Positions 1-11,325 of a stretch of DNA of 11,325 nucleotides are shown piece after piece. Positions within the stretch are counted from its first letter, which is position 1. Each line of letters begins with the position of its first letter. The notes beneath the pieces are model-generated. The model had not been told where the DNA came from and made no database searches. It worked only from the letters and a program-made list of their open reading frames with translations. The position numbers were made by a program, and so were the translations under genes. This stretch comes from Penaeus vannamei (lineage: Eukaryota; Arthropoda; Malacostraca; Decapoda; Penaeidae), in the NCBI RefSeq assembly GCF_042767895.1, contig NC_091558.1, positions 36,767,253 through 36,778,577 on the forward strand, in the 5' to 3' direction.

Positions 1-41
1 ATGTTGCCTGCAAACTACTGAACGTACTGGATGCAAACAGG
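1..41 (+). repeat. Fragment of dispersed repeat shared with 7102-7142
   Basis: Aligned without gaps to 7102-7142, 30 of 41 bases are identical and most differences are transitions. Shared blocks include TGTTGC, TGCAAACTAC and AAACAGG. It probably continues to the left of the window. Beyond base 41 similarity fades. Both copies lie in introns of the same gene and in the same orientation. Confidence 0.6.
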
Positions 42-124
42 AGAAATTGTGATGACTAAATAATGATAAGTGATATTGAACTATTTCTGGTTAATTGTTT
101 TCTGTTGAAAGGCTAGTTTCTTAG
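1..124 (+). other. 3' end of an upstream PEX6 intron
   Basis: This is the sequence before the first visible coding exon. It ends in a T-rich stretch and TTAG acceptor. An in-frame TAG at 114-116 shows that the reading frame of the exon at 125 cannot extend further left, so this must be intronic if that exon is real. Bases 1-41 belong to a dispersed repeat also seen at 7102-7142. Confidence 0.65.
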
Positions 125-11272
<11,148 letters not shown>

Positions 11273-11325
11273 GTACATATATTACTATTTATCTTTTTGT
11301 TTAATTAGTTACTATATCTCTAATT
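11273..11325 (+). other. Start of next PEX6 intron
   Basis: Begins GTACATA after a phase-1 exon end. AT-rich to the end of the window, with no stop codon or polyadenylation signal assignable to the gene. Confidence 0.85.

Overview
This window is a piece of a eukaryotic nuclear gene. It holds eleven coding exons of one plus-strand gene encoding PEX6, the type II (two-ring) AAA ATPase that works with PEX1 to recycle peroxisomal import receptors. Introns are GT-AG and AT-rich, with very long simple repeats ((TG)68, (TC)33) and old interspersed repeats. The protein and this intron style fit an arthropod, and a penaeid shrimp is my best guess. The organism assignment is inference, because nothing in the window identifies the species.

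Layout. Exon boundaries, each checked for a frame-preserving join: 125-179, 578-1918, 2128-2251, 2491-2674, 5764-5879, 6245-6409, 6659-6805, 9019-9127, 9782-9898, 10665-10742, 11133-11272. Together they give about 858 complete codons without a stop. The gene is cut at both ends. The beginning of the N-terminal domain lies upstream of base 1, and roughly the last 50 residues lie beyond base 11325 (estimated from the human protein). Residue numbers used here start at the first complete codon of exon 1 (base 126).

Function along the protein. Exons 1 and 2 hold the later part of the N-terminal region. The end of exon 2 plus exons 3-4 hold the degenerate D1 ATPase ring domain, whose P-loop has Ser instead of Lys. 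Exon 5 is a hydrophilic linker. Exons 6-11 hold the D2 ATPase domain, with intact Walker A, Walker B, sensor 1 and arginine fingers.

Noncoding sequence. The two largest introns (intron 4, 3.1 kb; intron 7, 2.2 kb) carry the repeats: a tandem dimer of a ~120 bp repeat (3307-3540), a weak tRNA-box-like segment (4505-4569), a purine-rich tract (4911-5065), a GC-richer palindromic repeat (6866-7245) that shares a segment with bases 1-41, a candidate TTAA-flanked element (7951-8604), and the TG microsatellite (8742-8877). Intron 8 is pyrimidine-rich with a C13/(TC)33 tract.

I found no second gene, RNA gene, CRISPR array or novel multigene system. The observations most worth following up are the hidden 5' coding exon, the D1 P-loop substitution, and the shared or structured intronic repeats.
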